64,000 bases of DNA from Mycolicibacterium litorale. GTDB lineage: Bacteria; Actinomycetota; Actinomycetes; Mycobacteriales; Mycobacteriaceae. Both the position numbers and the translations under genes were made by a program. The stretch is taken from contig CP019882.1 in assembly GCA_002007745.1 (NCBI GenBank), forward strand, positions 372,001-436,000, in the 5' to 3' direction. This document shows positions 31,945-40,219 of the stretch, one piece after another (the stretch's first letter is position 1; every line of letters starts with the position of its first letter). The notes beneath the pieces are model-generated. The model had not been told where the DNA came from. It was given only the letters and a program-made list of their open reading frames with translations, and did no database searches.

Positions 31945-32987
31945 GACCGGTCGGCTCCCTGCTTGCGGATCAACCAGATCAGCATCGGCGCGCCGAGAAA
32001 GGCGGTGACGATGCCCGCGGGCAGTTCGGCGGGACGGATGACCACCCGGCCCACGATGTCGGCGGCCAACAGCAACGCCGGCCCGGCGACACAGGAGTAG
32101 CCAAGGATCCACCGCCAGTCCGGCCCGGTGAACGGGCGGACGGCGTGCGGTATCAACAGCCCGACGAATCCGATCGGTCCGGCGCCCGCGGTGGCCGCGC
32201 CCGCCAGCAGCGTGACCGCCACCAGACTCAGCGCTTGGGTGCGGGCCACGCTGCCGCCCAGGGTCCGGGCCAGGTCGTCACCGAGTGCGGTGGCGTTCAG
32301 CGATCGGCTGACGATCACACACAGCACCGCACCCACTGCGATGAACGGTGCTATCGCCGCGGCGACCTCGAGGGGCCGGCCGTCGAGCGCCCCGGCGTCC
32401 CAGAACCGCATATTGTCGAAGGCCCGTGGGTTGCGCAGCCGGATGGTGAAACCGACGCCGTCCAGCACCGCGCCCACCGCGACGCCGGCGAGCAGCATTC
32501 GAACCGGTGTCACCGTCGCCCGGCCGGTCATTCCCACCAGATAGACCACCGCCATGGCCACCAGCGCACCGGCGAAGGCGAACCAGATGTAGGTCCAGAT
32601 CCCGTGCAGGCCCAGGAATGCGATTGCCGCGACCACGAATAGCGCTGCGCCGGAGTTTATTCCGAGGATCTCGGTGTCGGCCAGCGGGTTGCGGCCCACG
32701 GCCTGGATGAGGGTGCCGGACAGCGCGAGCGCCAGGCCGACCAACAGGGCCAGCACGGTGCGCGGGATGCGGAGATCATGCACGATCCATTGGTCGCCGA
32801 TGTCTCGGTAGTCGACCACGGCGTGCCAGACGGTCGGCAGTGACACGGTCTGGGTCCCGATCGCGAGACTGGCCACGCAGATCAGCAGCAGCAGTCCGGT
32901 CGCCGCCAACAGTCCGGCCGAGCGCCGGTGCCTGGCCCGGACATGCGGGGCCGGCGGCGCCGCATACTTGGTCGCGGGCGCGGACAC
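31941..32987 (-). CDS. Ferric-siderophore ABC importer permease (FecCD type)
   Basis: This is the second FecCD-type permease, about 348 residues. It has the motifs LRIPRTVLALLVGLALALSGTLIQAVGRNPLA (in part) and GPIGFVGLLIPHAVR. The open frame extends further upstream, but I chose the GTG at 32987, four bases after the stop of the siderophore-interacting protein gene. The N-terminus then reads MSAPATKYAAPPAP before the first membrane helix. The longer reading overlaps the upstream gene in another frame and has no family similarity. Confidence 0.88.
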   Translation of the reverse strand: MSAPATKYAAPPAPHVRARHRRSAGLLAATGLLLLICVASLAIGTQTVSLPTVWHAVVDYRDIGDQWIVHDLRIPRTVLALLVGLALALSGTLIQAVGRNPLADTEILGINSGAALFVVAAIAFLGLHGIWTYIWFAFAGALVAMAVVYLVGMTGRATVTPVRMLLAGVAVGAVLDGVGFTIRLRNPRAFDNMRFWDAGALDGRPLEVAAAIAPFIAVGAVLCVIVSRSLNATALGDDLARTLGGSVARTQALSLVAVTLLAGAATAGAGPIGFVGLLIPHAVRPFTGPDWRWILGYSCVAGPALLLAADIVGRVVIRPAELPAGIVTAFLGAPMLIWLIRKQGADRS

Positions 32988-32991
32988 CTGC

Positions 32992-33795
32992 CTACAGTCC
33001 CGCTCGCTCGAGGGCGTCGTCGAACTCCTCGGATGCCACTTTGTCGCCCTTGCCGTCGGCCAGGGCACGCTCGTAGACCGCCAGGACGTCGCCCTCGACG
33101 AGGGCGAATTTGGCATCCCAGGTCTCCGAATCCAACCGCCAGTAGCCGGTGACGTCGTACTGGTCGATCGTCCAGCCGTTGCCGCGCAGGTGCTTACGGA
33201 CCTCGCGGGATTGTGCGGCTTCCCCCGCGAACCAGCAGTAGCCGGCGGCCGGCAGCGCGAGCTGGCGAACGAGGGTGGCGAGTTGGCTTGGGCCGAAACC
33301 GTTTCCGGTGCCCAGGCTGGAGACGACGGTGACGCCGGCCCGCGTCGGCAGGTAGTCGAGGTCGTGGTGATCGGCCACCTCGACGACGGCGACGGTCGCG
33401 ATGGCACGGGGGAGTTCCTCGAGGATCCGCGCGGTCGCAGGCAGACCGGAGAGATCGGTGACCAGCAGTTGCCAGTCCGCGCCGGGTGGCGGCCGGTACC
33501 AGGACCGGGCGTGGTCGACCCCGACCCGGTCTCCCGCTGCGGTGTTCGCGGCCCAGGTGGTTCCCGGCCCGCTGGCGTGCAGGACCACGTCGAGGTCGAT
33601 CAGGTCACCGGCGTGGCGGCGCACCGAGTAATTGCGTCCTTCGCCGGGCGATTCCGGGTCGAAATAGACCCCGACCGCGGCGTCGGCGCCCGGCGGGATG
33701 GCCAGCGCCGCCGCGTTCTCGACCTGCAGACTGATCCGTCGCAACCGCGGACTGAGCTGCAGTGCCTCGACGACGGTCGCGAACGAGAAGCTCAT
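32992..33795 (-). CDS. Siderophore-interacting protein (FAD-binding ferric reductase)
   Basis: This cytoplasmic flavoprotein of the ViuB/SIP family, 267 residues, reduces iron in imported ferric siderophore to release it. The FAD-binding segment is visible in VYFDPESPGEGRNYSVRRH (RxYS), and the NAD(P)H-binding part in LVTDLSGLPATARILEELP and YCWFAGEAAQSREVRKHL. It is first in the four-gene uptake operon, and its ATG follows an IdeR-like box by six bases. This ties intracellular iron release to uptake under one iron control. Confidence 0.9.
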   Translation of the reverse strand: MSFSFATVVEALQLSPRLRRISLQVENAAALAIPPGADAAVGVYFDPESPGEGRNYSVRRHAGDLIDLDVVLHASGPGTTWAANTAAGDRVGVDHARSWYRPPPGADWQLLVTDLSGLPATARILEELPRAIATVAVVEVADHHDLDYLPTRAGVTVVSSLGTGNGFGPSQLATLVRQLALPAAGYCWFAGEAAQSREVRKHLRGNGWTIDQYDVTGYWRLDSETWDAKFALVEGDVLAVYERALADGKGDKVASEEFDDALERAGL

Positions 33796-33800
33796 TCGAC

Positions 33801-33819
33801 TTAGGTTAGCCTAACGAGC
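33801..33819. promoter_or_regulatory. IdeR-like iron box of the uptake operon
   Basis: The sequence ttaggttagcctaacgagc matches the IdeR consensus, in its reverse-strand form, at 15 of 19 positions, with the first 15 bases perfect. It sits immediately upstream of the siderophore-interacting protein ATG and is the best-matched of the four iron boxes here. Confidence 0.8.
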
Positions 33820-33827
33820 GTTGGGTA

Positions 33828-34454
33828 TCAGACCGCCCCCGCGGCGCCCAGCGTCGTCGCGGTCAAGGTGGCGACCAGGGTGTCCTCGTCGGTGTCGATG
33901 TCACCGTGCAACCAGGCGATGATCAGCTCGGTGGCGGCGGTCACCATCGCCCGGGTCGCCAGCGCGCGGTCGATCGGCGGTCTCGGCGGGCCGGTGAAGG
34001 GCATCGCTTCGGCGGCGATACGCGCGGTGAACTCGCCGATCTCCCGCTGCTGGAGCTCGCGGAGCCGGGGGAAGCCCGGCGATTCCATGTACAGGCGGGC
34101 GTCGGACGCGTCCGAGACCAGGGTGTGCACCACCGTCCGCAATACGCCGTGCGCGCGATCCGGCAGCGGAGCCGAAGTCAGGACCGCTTCCATGGTCGCC
34201 CGCAGCCGGGCGTACAACTCCTCGGCGCAGGCATCGAGGAGGTCGTCTTTGCTGCCGAACTCGACGTAGAAGTAACGCTTGCTCAGGTTGGCGCGGTGGC
34301 ACACCAGGTCGACGGTCAACGGCGCCACGCCCACCTCGGCGATCAGGTCACGCGCCGCGTCGAGTAGGCGCTGGCGCCGCTCCCGTGAACGCTGTTGGGC
34401 GCTGAGCCCGCCGTAGGTGCGACCCTCGACAGCCATGAAGCCATCTTGACCCAT
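33828..34454 (-). CDS. TetR-family transcriptional regulator
   Basis: This 208-residue regulator has an N-terminal helix-turn-helix (RLLDAARDLIAEVGVAPLTVDLVCHRANLSKRYFYVEFGSKDDLL) and a C-terminal ligand domain without clear relatives I can name. It is divergent from the P450 gene, with a palindrome between them, so it probably represses the P450 and itself. ATGs at 34454 and 34436 are both possible starts. Its end is close to the iron box at 33801, but it faces the other way and is not part of that operon's promoter logic. Confidence 0.85.
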   Translation of the reverse strand: MGQDGFMAVEGRTYGGLSAQQRSRERRQRLLDAARDLIAEVGVAPLTVDLVCHRANLSKRYFYVEFGSKDDLLDACAEELYARLRATMEAVLTSAPLPDRAHGVLRTVVHTLVSDASDARLYMESPGFPRLRELQQREIGEFTARIAAEAMPFTGPPRPPIDRALATRAMVTAATELIIAWLHGDIDTDEDTLVATLTATTLGAAGAV

Positions 34455-34476
34455 CTGTGCCCTGCGTCATAATTTA

Positions 34477-34490
34477 GAACGATTCCGTTC
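34477..34490. promoter_or_regulatory. Candidate TetR operator
   Basis: An inverted repeat gaacg-attc-cgttc lies in the 79-bp gap between the TetR and P450 starts, in an AT-rich stretch likely to hold the promoters. Function is inferred from its position and symmetry. Confidence 0.45.
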
Positions 34491-34533
34491 CAGATTACTC
34501 GGGGCGGCCCTCCGGCCCACAAGGAGTGCGGCG

Positions 34534-35784
34534 ATGACAGCTCGGATCATGGACCAGGCGGCGCGACTGCTGGCCGACCCGCAGGCCTATACCGATGAGC
34601 AGGGCCTACACCGGGCGCTGACCCATCTGCGCAGCCACGCCCCGGTGTCCTGGGTCGACGTCGAGGGCTACCGGCCGTTCTGGGCCATCACCAAGCACGC
34701 GGACATCATGGACATCGAGCGGCGCAACGACCTGTTCACCAATGACCCGCGGCCGATCCTGGTCGCCGACGAGCTCGACGACAAGCTGCGCGCGGACCGG
34801 GAGGCGGGGATCGGCCTGAGCACCCTGATCCACATGGACGATCCGCACCACCGTGACATGCGCAAGATCGGCGCCGACTGGTTCCGCCCCAAGGCGATGC
34901 GGGCGCTGAAGGCTCGGTGCGACGAGCTGGCCAAGATGTACGTCGACCAAATGATCGAGCGCGGCCCGGAACTGGACTTCGCCCAGGAGATAGCGGTCAA
35001 CTACCCGCTGTACGTCATCCTCTCCCTGCTGGGCCTACCGGAGACCGACTTCCCTCGCATGCTCAAACTCACCCAGGAGCTGTTCGGTGGCGACGACACC
35101 GAGTTCCAGCGCGACATCACCCCGGACGCGATGCTGGCGGTGCTGCTGGACTTCTTCAACTACTTCGCCGCGCTGACCGCCTCCCGTCGAGCCAACCCGA
35201 CCGAGGACCTGGCCTCGGCGATCGCCAACGCCACCATCGACGGTCAACCTCTGTCCGACATGGACACGGCGTCCTACTACGTGATCGTGGCCAGCGCCGG
35301 TCACGACACCACCAGTGCCGGTATCGCCGGCGGATTGCTGGAACTGCTGCGCAATCCCGAGGAGCTGGCCCGGCTCCAGCAGGACCCCGGGCTGATGGGC
35401 ACCGCGGTCGAGGAGATGATCCGCTGCACGGTGCCGGTCAAGGAGTTCATGCGCACCGCCCAGGCCGACACCGAGGTGCGCGGCGTCCCGATCGCCAAGG
35501 GTGAATCCGTTCTGCTGTCCTATCTTTCGGGAAATCGTGACGAAGAGGTCTTCGCCGATCCGTTCCGGTTCGACATCAGTCGCGACCCGAACCGGCACCT
35601 GTCGTTCGGCTATGGCGTGCACTTCTGCCTGGGCGCTGCCCTGGCCCGGATGGAGATCAACAGCTTCTTCTCCGAACTCATCCCGCGGATCGAGACCATC
35701 GAACTCGCCGGTGACCCCGAGCGGGTCGCCACCACGTTCGTCGGCGGCATCAAGCACCTTCCGATCCGGTACTCCCTGCGGTGA
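34534..35784 (+). CDS. Cytochrome P450
   Basis: This soluble class I bacterial P450 has 416 residues. The oxygen-binding I-helix motif is SAGHDTTSAG, the ExxR helix is in the following segment, and the heme ligand loop is FGYGVHFCLGAALAR with its Cys near residue 368. A good ribosome site (AAGGAG) precedes the ATG. No ferredoxin or reductase gene is adjacent, so electrons must come from elsewhere. The segment LGLPETDFPRMLKLTQELFGG resembles P450s acting on terpenoid or lipid-like substrates, but I cannot assign a CYP family or substrate. Control is probably by the divergent TetR. Confidence 0.92.
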   Translation: MTARIMDQAARLLADPQAYTDEQGLHRALTHLRSHAPVSWVDVEGYRPFWAITKHADIMDIERRNDLFTNDPRPILVADELDDKLRADREAGIGLSTLIHMDDPHHRDMRKIGADWFRPKAMRALKARCDELAKMYVDQMIERGPELDFAQEIAVNYPLYVILSLLGLPETDFPRMLKLTQELFGGDDTEFQRDITPDAMLAVLLDFFNYFAALTASRRANPTEDLASAIANATIDGQPLSDMDTASYYVIVASAGHDTTSAGIAGGLLELLRNPEELARLQQDPGLMGTAVEEMIRCTVPVKEFMRTAQADTEVRGVPIAKGESVLLSYLSGNRDEEVFADPFRFDISRDPNRHLSFGYGVHFCLGAALARMEINSFFSELIPRIETIELAGDPERVATTFVGGIKHLPIRYSLR

Positions 35785-35874
35785 TCTGTCAGGTGTGACC
35801 GCTCGGTCGAATACCCCCGACGCGTGTCGCCGAGCGCGATAATGCCGGTGAGTCGAAGAGGGGAGGTACCGACG

Positions 35875-36146
35875 ATGAACAAGCTGGCAGCGGTGCTGTT
35901 GAGCACCATCGCAATGGTGGCGGTGCCGGTGGCGATCGCCCCCGCAGCGCAGGCGGACGTGTGTGGAGACGTCGGCGGTCGGCATGTCAGCGTGGGTGGC
36001 TGCACCGACGTCGCCGGGGACGCGGTGGTGGCCGGGACGGTGGCGACCGAGGACGACGCGGCCGCGCAGGCCGCTGCCGGTCAGCCGCCCTGCTACACCC
36101 CGAAGGGGTTCCGTATTACACGCCCGGTTCGGATCCCTGCTACTGA
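35875..36146 (+). CDS. Small secreted Cys-containing protein (frameshifted)
   Basis: The ATG at 35875 follows GGGGAGG and gives MNKLAAVLLSTIAMVAVPVAIAPAAQA, a signal peptide with AQA cleavage. The short mature part is DVCGDVGGRHVSVGGC, then an acidic/Ala-rich middle. The observed frame then changes. One added C in the run at 36098-36101 restores the ending CYTPEGVPYYTPGSDPCY, giving 90 codons. Four Cys, a Tyr/Pro-rich tail and export suggest a small disulphide-bonded wall or secreted protein. I recognise the general type from mycobacteria but know no function. Its stop lies ten bases upstream of the next gene. Confidence 0.72.
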
Positions 36147-36155
36147 GCCCGGTTG

Positions 36156-37042
36156 GTGAGGCCCGCCTCGACGCGGGCCAGTTGGCGGCCTTCGCGGCGA
36201 TCGCGGAGCTCGGCAGCTTCGAGGCGGCGGCCGAGCAGCTCCACGTGACACCGTCGGCGGTCAGCCAGCGGATCAAGGCGTTGGAGAAGCAGGTCGGCCA
36301 GGTGCTGCTGGTCCGCGCGAAGCCCTGTCTGCCGACCGCGGCGGGCATTCCACTCCTGCGGCTGGCAGCCCAGATGGCGATGTTGGAGGCCGAAGCGGTG
36401 GCCGAGATGGCCGGCGCCGACGCCTCGGCGCCGCTGCCCCGGATCGCCCTCGCCGTCAATGCCGACTCGATGGCGACCTGGTTCGGTGCGGTGCTGGCCG
36501 GCCTCCCCGATGTGCTGTTCGACATCCGGATCGAGGATCAGGACCATTCGGCGCGGCTGCTGCGCGAAGGCACGGTGATGGGCGCGGTGACCACCGAGCG
36601 GGCCGCGGTGCCGGGCTGCCGGGTGCGGCCGCTGGGGGTGATGCGGTATGTGCCGGTGGCCAGCGCGGGCTACGTGCACCGTCATCTCCAGGCCGGATTC
36701 ACCGCGGACGCCGTGGCACGCGCACCGTCGATGGCCTGGAATCGGGACGACGCGTTACAGGACATGCTGGTGCGCAAGGTGTTCCGGCGCCCGATCGCGC
36801 GTCCGGTGCACTACGTGCCGACCGCCGAGGGTTTCGCCGTCGCGGTTCGAGCCGGGTTGGGCTGGGGCATGTACCCGGAGCAGTCCGCTCGGTCCGCGCT
36901 GGCCGACGGCAGTTTCGTCCAGGTCGCCGATGTGCACCTCGACGTCCCGTTGTTCTGGCAGTGCTGGAAGTTGGACACCGCTATCGTCGAAAAGACCACA
37001 GCGGCAATCGTTTCCGCAGCCGCCAGCCTCCGTCGCAGCTGA
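36156..37042 (+). CDS. LysR-family regulator, ArgP/LysG type (frameshifted near start)
   Basis: This transcription factor has an N-terminal winged helix (LDAGQLAAFAAIAELGSFEAAAEQLHVTPSAVSQRIKALE) and a C-terminal effector domain typical of ArgP/LysG, which sense lysine or arginine and usually activate a basic amino acid exporter. The continuous frame lacks a good start. If one C is missing at 36162-36164, the GTG at 36156 begins MRPRLDAGQL and the gene has 295 codons, which fits the family; a TTG at 36181 is an alternative. No LysE/ArgO exporter is next to it. It ends abutting the converging RpiR gene. Confidence 0.78.
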
Positions 37043-37906
37043 TCAGGGCAGCAGTTCGGCCCGCCGTTGCTGCTCCCACAGGGCCATCCGGGTGCGCGCC
37101 GGCTCGCCGATGGCGTCCATCACCAGCGGGATGAGTAGTTCGGTCAGCAGAAAGCCGGCGGCCATACTCTGATAGACCGTGCCCACGGTACTGGCGGCAG
37201 CGAGCACCACTTCGGCGTCCGGGGCGACCGGGCAGGCCAGTTCGTCGGTGATGAGCACGATGCTCGCTCCGGCGCGATGGATGCGTGCGGCGAGGTCGGC
37301 GGCGCTGCGCTGATAGCGGTGATAGTCGAACAGCACCACGACGTCTCGCCGGGCCAGCTCGATCATCGTGCCGAGGTCGGACCCGGTCGGGTCGGTCAGC
37401 AGCCGGACACCGGGGCGCAACTGCTCCAGGTGGGCGGCCAGGTGGGCTGCCAGCAGCATGGAGAATCGGCCGCCGTGCAGATAGAGCGGACGGCTGGTGT
37501 CGGCGAGTAGGGCTACGGCAGCGTCGAGGGCAGGTGCAGGCAGTCGTGCCAATGTCTCGATGGCCCGGTCATTCTGCGCGCGGGCCTGCTTGAGGAGCCG
37601 ATCCAGCCGGCTGCCGGCCGCGGGTGCGTCGGGCAGCCGGGTGATGGGACCGCTGGATTGGGCCGACAGTTCCGCCCGCAGCGCGACCTGTAGGTCGGTG
37701 AACCCGTCGAAGCCCAGCGACTGGGCGAACCGCAACACGGTCGGCGGACTGACTTCGGCGCGCTCGGCCAGCCGGGCGGCGCTGGCCAGGCCGGCACTGG
37801 GATAGTCGGCCAGCAGGGCCCGGCCCACCCGTCGCTCCGCGCGGCTCAGATTCGGCAGTGCGGCGTTCGCCCGGGCGGCGACGGTGGCAGAACTCTGGTC
37901 GGGCAC
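37043..37906 (-). CDS. RpiR-family transcriptional regulator
   Basis: This 287-residue protein has an N-terminal RpiR helix-turn-helix (LSRAERRVGRALLADYP, then AERAEVSPPTVLRFAQSLGFDGFTDLQ) and a C-terminal SIS-like domain (RPLYLHGGRFSMLLAAHLA, VVVLFDYHRYQRSA). It is the second gene, five bases after the glutamine amidotransferase gene, and faces the glutamine-synthetase-like operon across a palindromic region. It most likely controls the two divergent units. Its effector is unknown; RpiR members usually sense phosphosugars, but the context here is amine or amino acid metabolism. Confidence 0.88.
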   Translation of the reverse strand: MPDQSSATVAARANAALPNLSRAERRVGRALLADYPSAGLASAARLAERAEVSPPTVLRFAQSLGFDGFTDLQVALRAELSAQSSGPITRLPDAPAAGSRLDRLLKQARAQNDRAIETLARLPAPALDAAVALLADTSRPLYLHGGRFSMLLAAHLAAHLEQLRPGVRLLTDPTGSDLGTMIELARRDVVVLFDYHRYQRSAADLAARIHRAGASIVLITDELACPVAPDAEVVLAAASTVGTVYQSMAAGFLLTELLIPLVMDAIGEPARTRMALWEQQRRAELLP

Positions 37907-37910
37907 GCGT

Positions 37911-38708
37911 TCAATCTGCCACGAGCGGCACCAGGTGCAGCGACAGGTCGAGCAGCGACACCGAGGTGACGCATTCCGGGGGCAGCGGCTGCCAGTCCAG
38001 ATCCCCGAAGCCGGTGGAGCCGATCACCAGCGTCCGGTCGTCGGGCCGGGCGAACCGTAGGGCGAAATAGTCCTCCAGGTGTTCGGCGGGCAGATCGGTG
38101 GCGCTGATCTCGTCGTGGTCCTCGGTGGTCAGCCGGCTGTGCGCGTGCGCGTGCACCGCGATCAGCTGGTCCTCACCCAGAAGCAGCGCGTTGAGACTCG
38201 CCTCGGGGTAGAGCCCACGCAGTTGCGCGACCGCCCGACGCACCGCCTCGGCCAGGGTGGGCGCGGTACGCCGATGCTGGCGGATCACCGCGAAGTACCG
38301 CTCGCTGTCGGTGGTACCGGCCAGCGTGGCGGCGATCTCCGGTTCGATCAACTCGTTGAGCATGTCCATGGGTTTGATGGAACCGTTGTGCGCCATGGCG
38401 ATTCCGTCGGCGAGGAATGGGTGGGAGTTCTGCGGCTGCACCGCCAGTCCGCTGGTCGCCCAGCGAAGGTGCACCAGACTGGCCGCCGCCGGCACGTCGT
38501 TGGTGGCCGCGGCGAAGGCGGGGTCGTCCAGGGCGCTGCGGGCAGAGACCTGGGTGGTCGGAGCCCGCCCGGGGGCCTCGGTGCGCGCGATCCCCCATCC
38601 GTCGCCGTGGATCGCCGTCAGCGCGACGAAGTCCTTCAACGTCGACGCGCCGACGGCATCGCTCACCGAGATCGGCGACGTCGACACCACGCCCAGCAAC
38701 CGGCACAT
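37911..38708 (-). CDS. Class II glutamine amidotransferase (EgtC/YafJ-like)
   Basis: This 265-residue Ntn hydrolase starts MCRLLG, so Cys2 becomes the N-terminal nucleophile after Met removal. Family motifs are HGDGWGIAR (about residue 34), LVHLRWATSGLAVQPQNSHPF and MAHNGSI. EgtC, the nearest well-studied type, removes gamma-glutamyl groups in ergothioneine synthesis. Because this gene is divergent from a glutamine-synthetase-like ligase operon, I infer that it hydrolyses a gamma-glutamylated intermediate of that pathway. A role as glutaminase supplying ammonia is the alternative. Confidence 0.85.
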   Translation of the reverse strand: MCRLLGVVSTSPISVSDAVGASTLKDFVALTAIHGDGWGIARTEAPGRAPTTQVSARSALDDPAFAAATNDVPAAASLVHLRWATSGLAVQPQNSHPFLADGIAMAHNGSIKPMDMLNELIEPEIAATLAGTTDSERYFAVIRQHRRTAPTLAEAVRRAVAQLRGLYPEASLNALLLGEDQLIAVHAHAHSRLTTEDHDEISATDLPAEHLEDYFALRFARPDDRTLVIGSTGFGDLDWQPLPPECVTSVSLLDLSLHLVPLVAD

Positions 38709-38731
38709 ACGGCAATCCTCCGATCCGCAAT

Positions 38732-38750
38732 TTTACGAATCAATCGTAAA
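38732..38750. promoter_or_regulatory. Candidate RpiR operator
   Basis: A perfect inverted repeat tttacga-atcaa-tcgtaaa lies in the 116-bp gap between the amidotransferase and the ligase operon, followed by an AT-rich stretch. It is placed to control both directions. Binding by the RpiR protein is inferred. Confidence 0.55.
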
Positions 38751-38824
38751 CCGAGATTTTTAAAGATTCTGAAACATTTGTGACATAGGGTTCGAACTGT
38801 CTCGCCGTCCGTAGAGGAGGTTCG

Positions 38825-40198
38825 ATGCCGGTAGGCAGTGACGTCCGGGGTCACGTCCGGGAAGCGTCGTCCCCCGCCGTCGACATGACTCGGTGCGCCG
38901 ACCAGTTGCGCTCTGAGGGTGTGGAATTGGTGGCCGGTTCGGTGACCGACCTGGCCGGGGTGACCAGGGGCAAGTACGTGCCGGTGCGTCGGGTCGAGGC
39001 TTTCGTCCGGTCCGGGATGGGAGTGTCGCCGTCCTGGAGCGTCTTCTGCGTCGACAGTGGTATCGCCTTCACCCCGACCATCGGCGTCGCCGGCGACCTT
39101 CGGATCCGGATCGACCCGCACGACCTGCGGGTGATCGACGACGGGATCGCGTGGGCCCCGGGCAGTCTGCACGATCAATACGGGCAGCCGGCGCCACTCT
39201 GCCCCCGGTCCCTGCTGGCCGCGGTCGAAACGCGGGCCGCCGAGCGGGGTCTGAGCGCCAAGCTCGGGGCCGAACTCGAGTGCACCATGCTCACGGTCGA
39301 CGGCACCCACGCTTCGACGGATCCGTGGTCGCCCTACGGTATGCGGACCTCGTTGCAGCACTCGGCGTTCCTGGTGGACCTGGTGCGGACCGCCGAGAGG
39401 GCCGGCCTGAACTTCGAGCAGGTCCACACCGAGTACGGCCACGACCAACTGGAAGTGTCCCTTCCGCCGCAGAGCCCGGTCGCGGCCGCGGATGCGGTGA
39501 TCCTGGCGCGCATCGTGATCGGCCGGGTCGCCGCCCGCCACGACCTCAAGATCTCGTTCTCGCCGGTCCCGTTCGACGGTGAGGCCGGCAACGGCGCGCA
39601 TCTGCACCTGTCGTTGGCCGACAGCGAAGGCCCGCTGCTCTCCGGCGGGGACGGCCCGTACGGAATCCGGCCGGCGGGTGCGTCGGCGATCGCCGGCGTC
39701 ATCGAGACACTGCCTGAACTGCTCGGCGTCTACGCCGGTTCGGCGCTGTCGGCGGCCCGGCTGAAACCGGGGAACTGGGCCGGGGCCACCGCGTGCTGGG
39801 GGTTGGAGAACCGCGAAGCGGCAGTGCGTTTCGTGGCTGCCACGCCGGGAAATCCGCACGGCGCCAATGCCGAACTGAAGCTCGTCGACCCCACCGCCAA
39901 CCCGTACCTGGCGGCTGCGGCATTCCTGGGCAGCGCGCTGCGCGGAATCGACCACGCCGCAGAACTTCCCGCCGAAGTACCCGAGGACCCGCGCAAGTCG
40001 GACGGCGCGCCGGCGCCACTGGCCACCGAGCAGCCCGCCGTCATCGACGCGCTGCAGTCCTCGCCGGTGGCTGCCGAGTTACTGGGAGCCGCGATCGTCG
40101 AGGGCTTGGTCGCGGTGCGCCGCTACGAGATCGACACCTTCGGTGCCGGACCGTTGGCGCAGACCTGCGAAGCATTGCGGCTCGCCTGGAGTTGTTGA
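38825..40198 (+). CDS. Glutamine-synthetase-like gamma-glutamyl-amine ligase
   Basis: This 457-residue protein of the GS type I fold has conserved metal and ATP blocks: KLGAELECTML, HTEYGHDQLEVSLPP, GNGAHLHLSL, RLKPGNWAGATACWGLENREAAVRF and NAELKLVDPTANPYLAAAAFLGSALRG. It differs from housekeeping GlnA and resembles ligases that join glutamate to an amine (PuuA, IpuC, GlnA3/4 type). A strong ribosome site (GAGGAGG) precedes the ATG. It leads an operon with an amino acid permease, an aminotransferase and an amidohydrolase, which suggests uptake and gamma-glutamylation of an amine. The substrate is unknown. Confidence 0.85.
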   Translation: MPVGSDVRGHVREASSPAVDMTRCADQLRSEGVELVAGSVTDLAGVTRGKYVPVRRVEAFVRSGMGVSPSWSVFCVDSGIAFTPTIGVAGDLRIRIDPHDLRVIDDGIAWAPGSLHDQYGQPAPLCPRSLLAAVETRAAERGLSAKLGAELECTMLTVDGTHASTDPWSPYGMRTSLQHSAFLVDLVRTAERAGLNFEQVHTEYGHDQLEVSLPPQSPVAAADAVILARIVIGRVAARHDLKISFSPVPFDGEAGNGAHLHLSLADSEGPLLSGGDGPYGIRPAGASAIAGVIETLPELLGVYAGSALSAARLKPGNWAGATACWGLENREAAVRFVAATPGNPHGANAELKLVDPTANPYLAAAAFLGSALRGIDHAAELPAEVPEDPRKSDGAPAPLATEQPAVIDALQSSPVAAELLGAAIVEGLVAVRRYEIDTFGAGPLAQTCEALRLAWSC

Positions 40199-40219
40199 CG
40201 ACATGAAAGGAGACACCAG

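Noticed and set aside
32988..33407. Longer N-terminus of the second FecCD permease
   Set aside because: The extra residues overlap the siderophore-interacting protein gene in another frame and do not resemble the family.
35963..36155. Start of the LysR regulator at 35963
   Set aside because: The first about 65 residues would overlap the secreted protein in another frame. The helix-turn-helix begins only after 36160.
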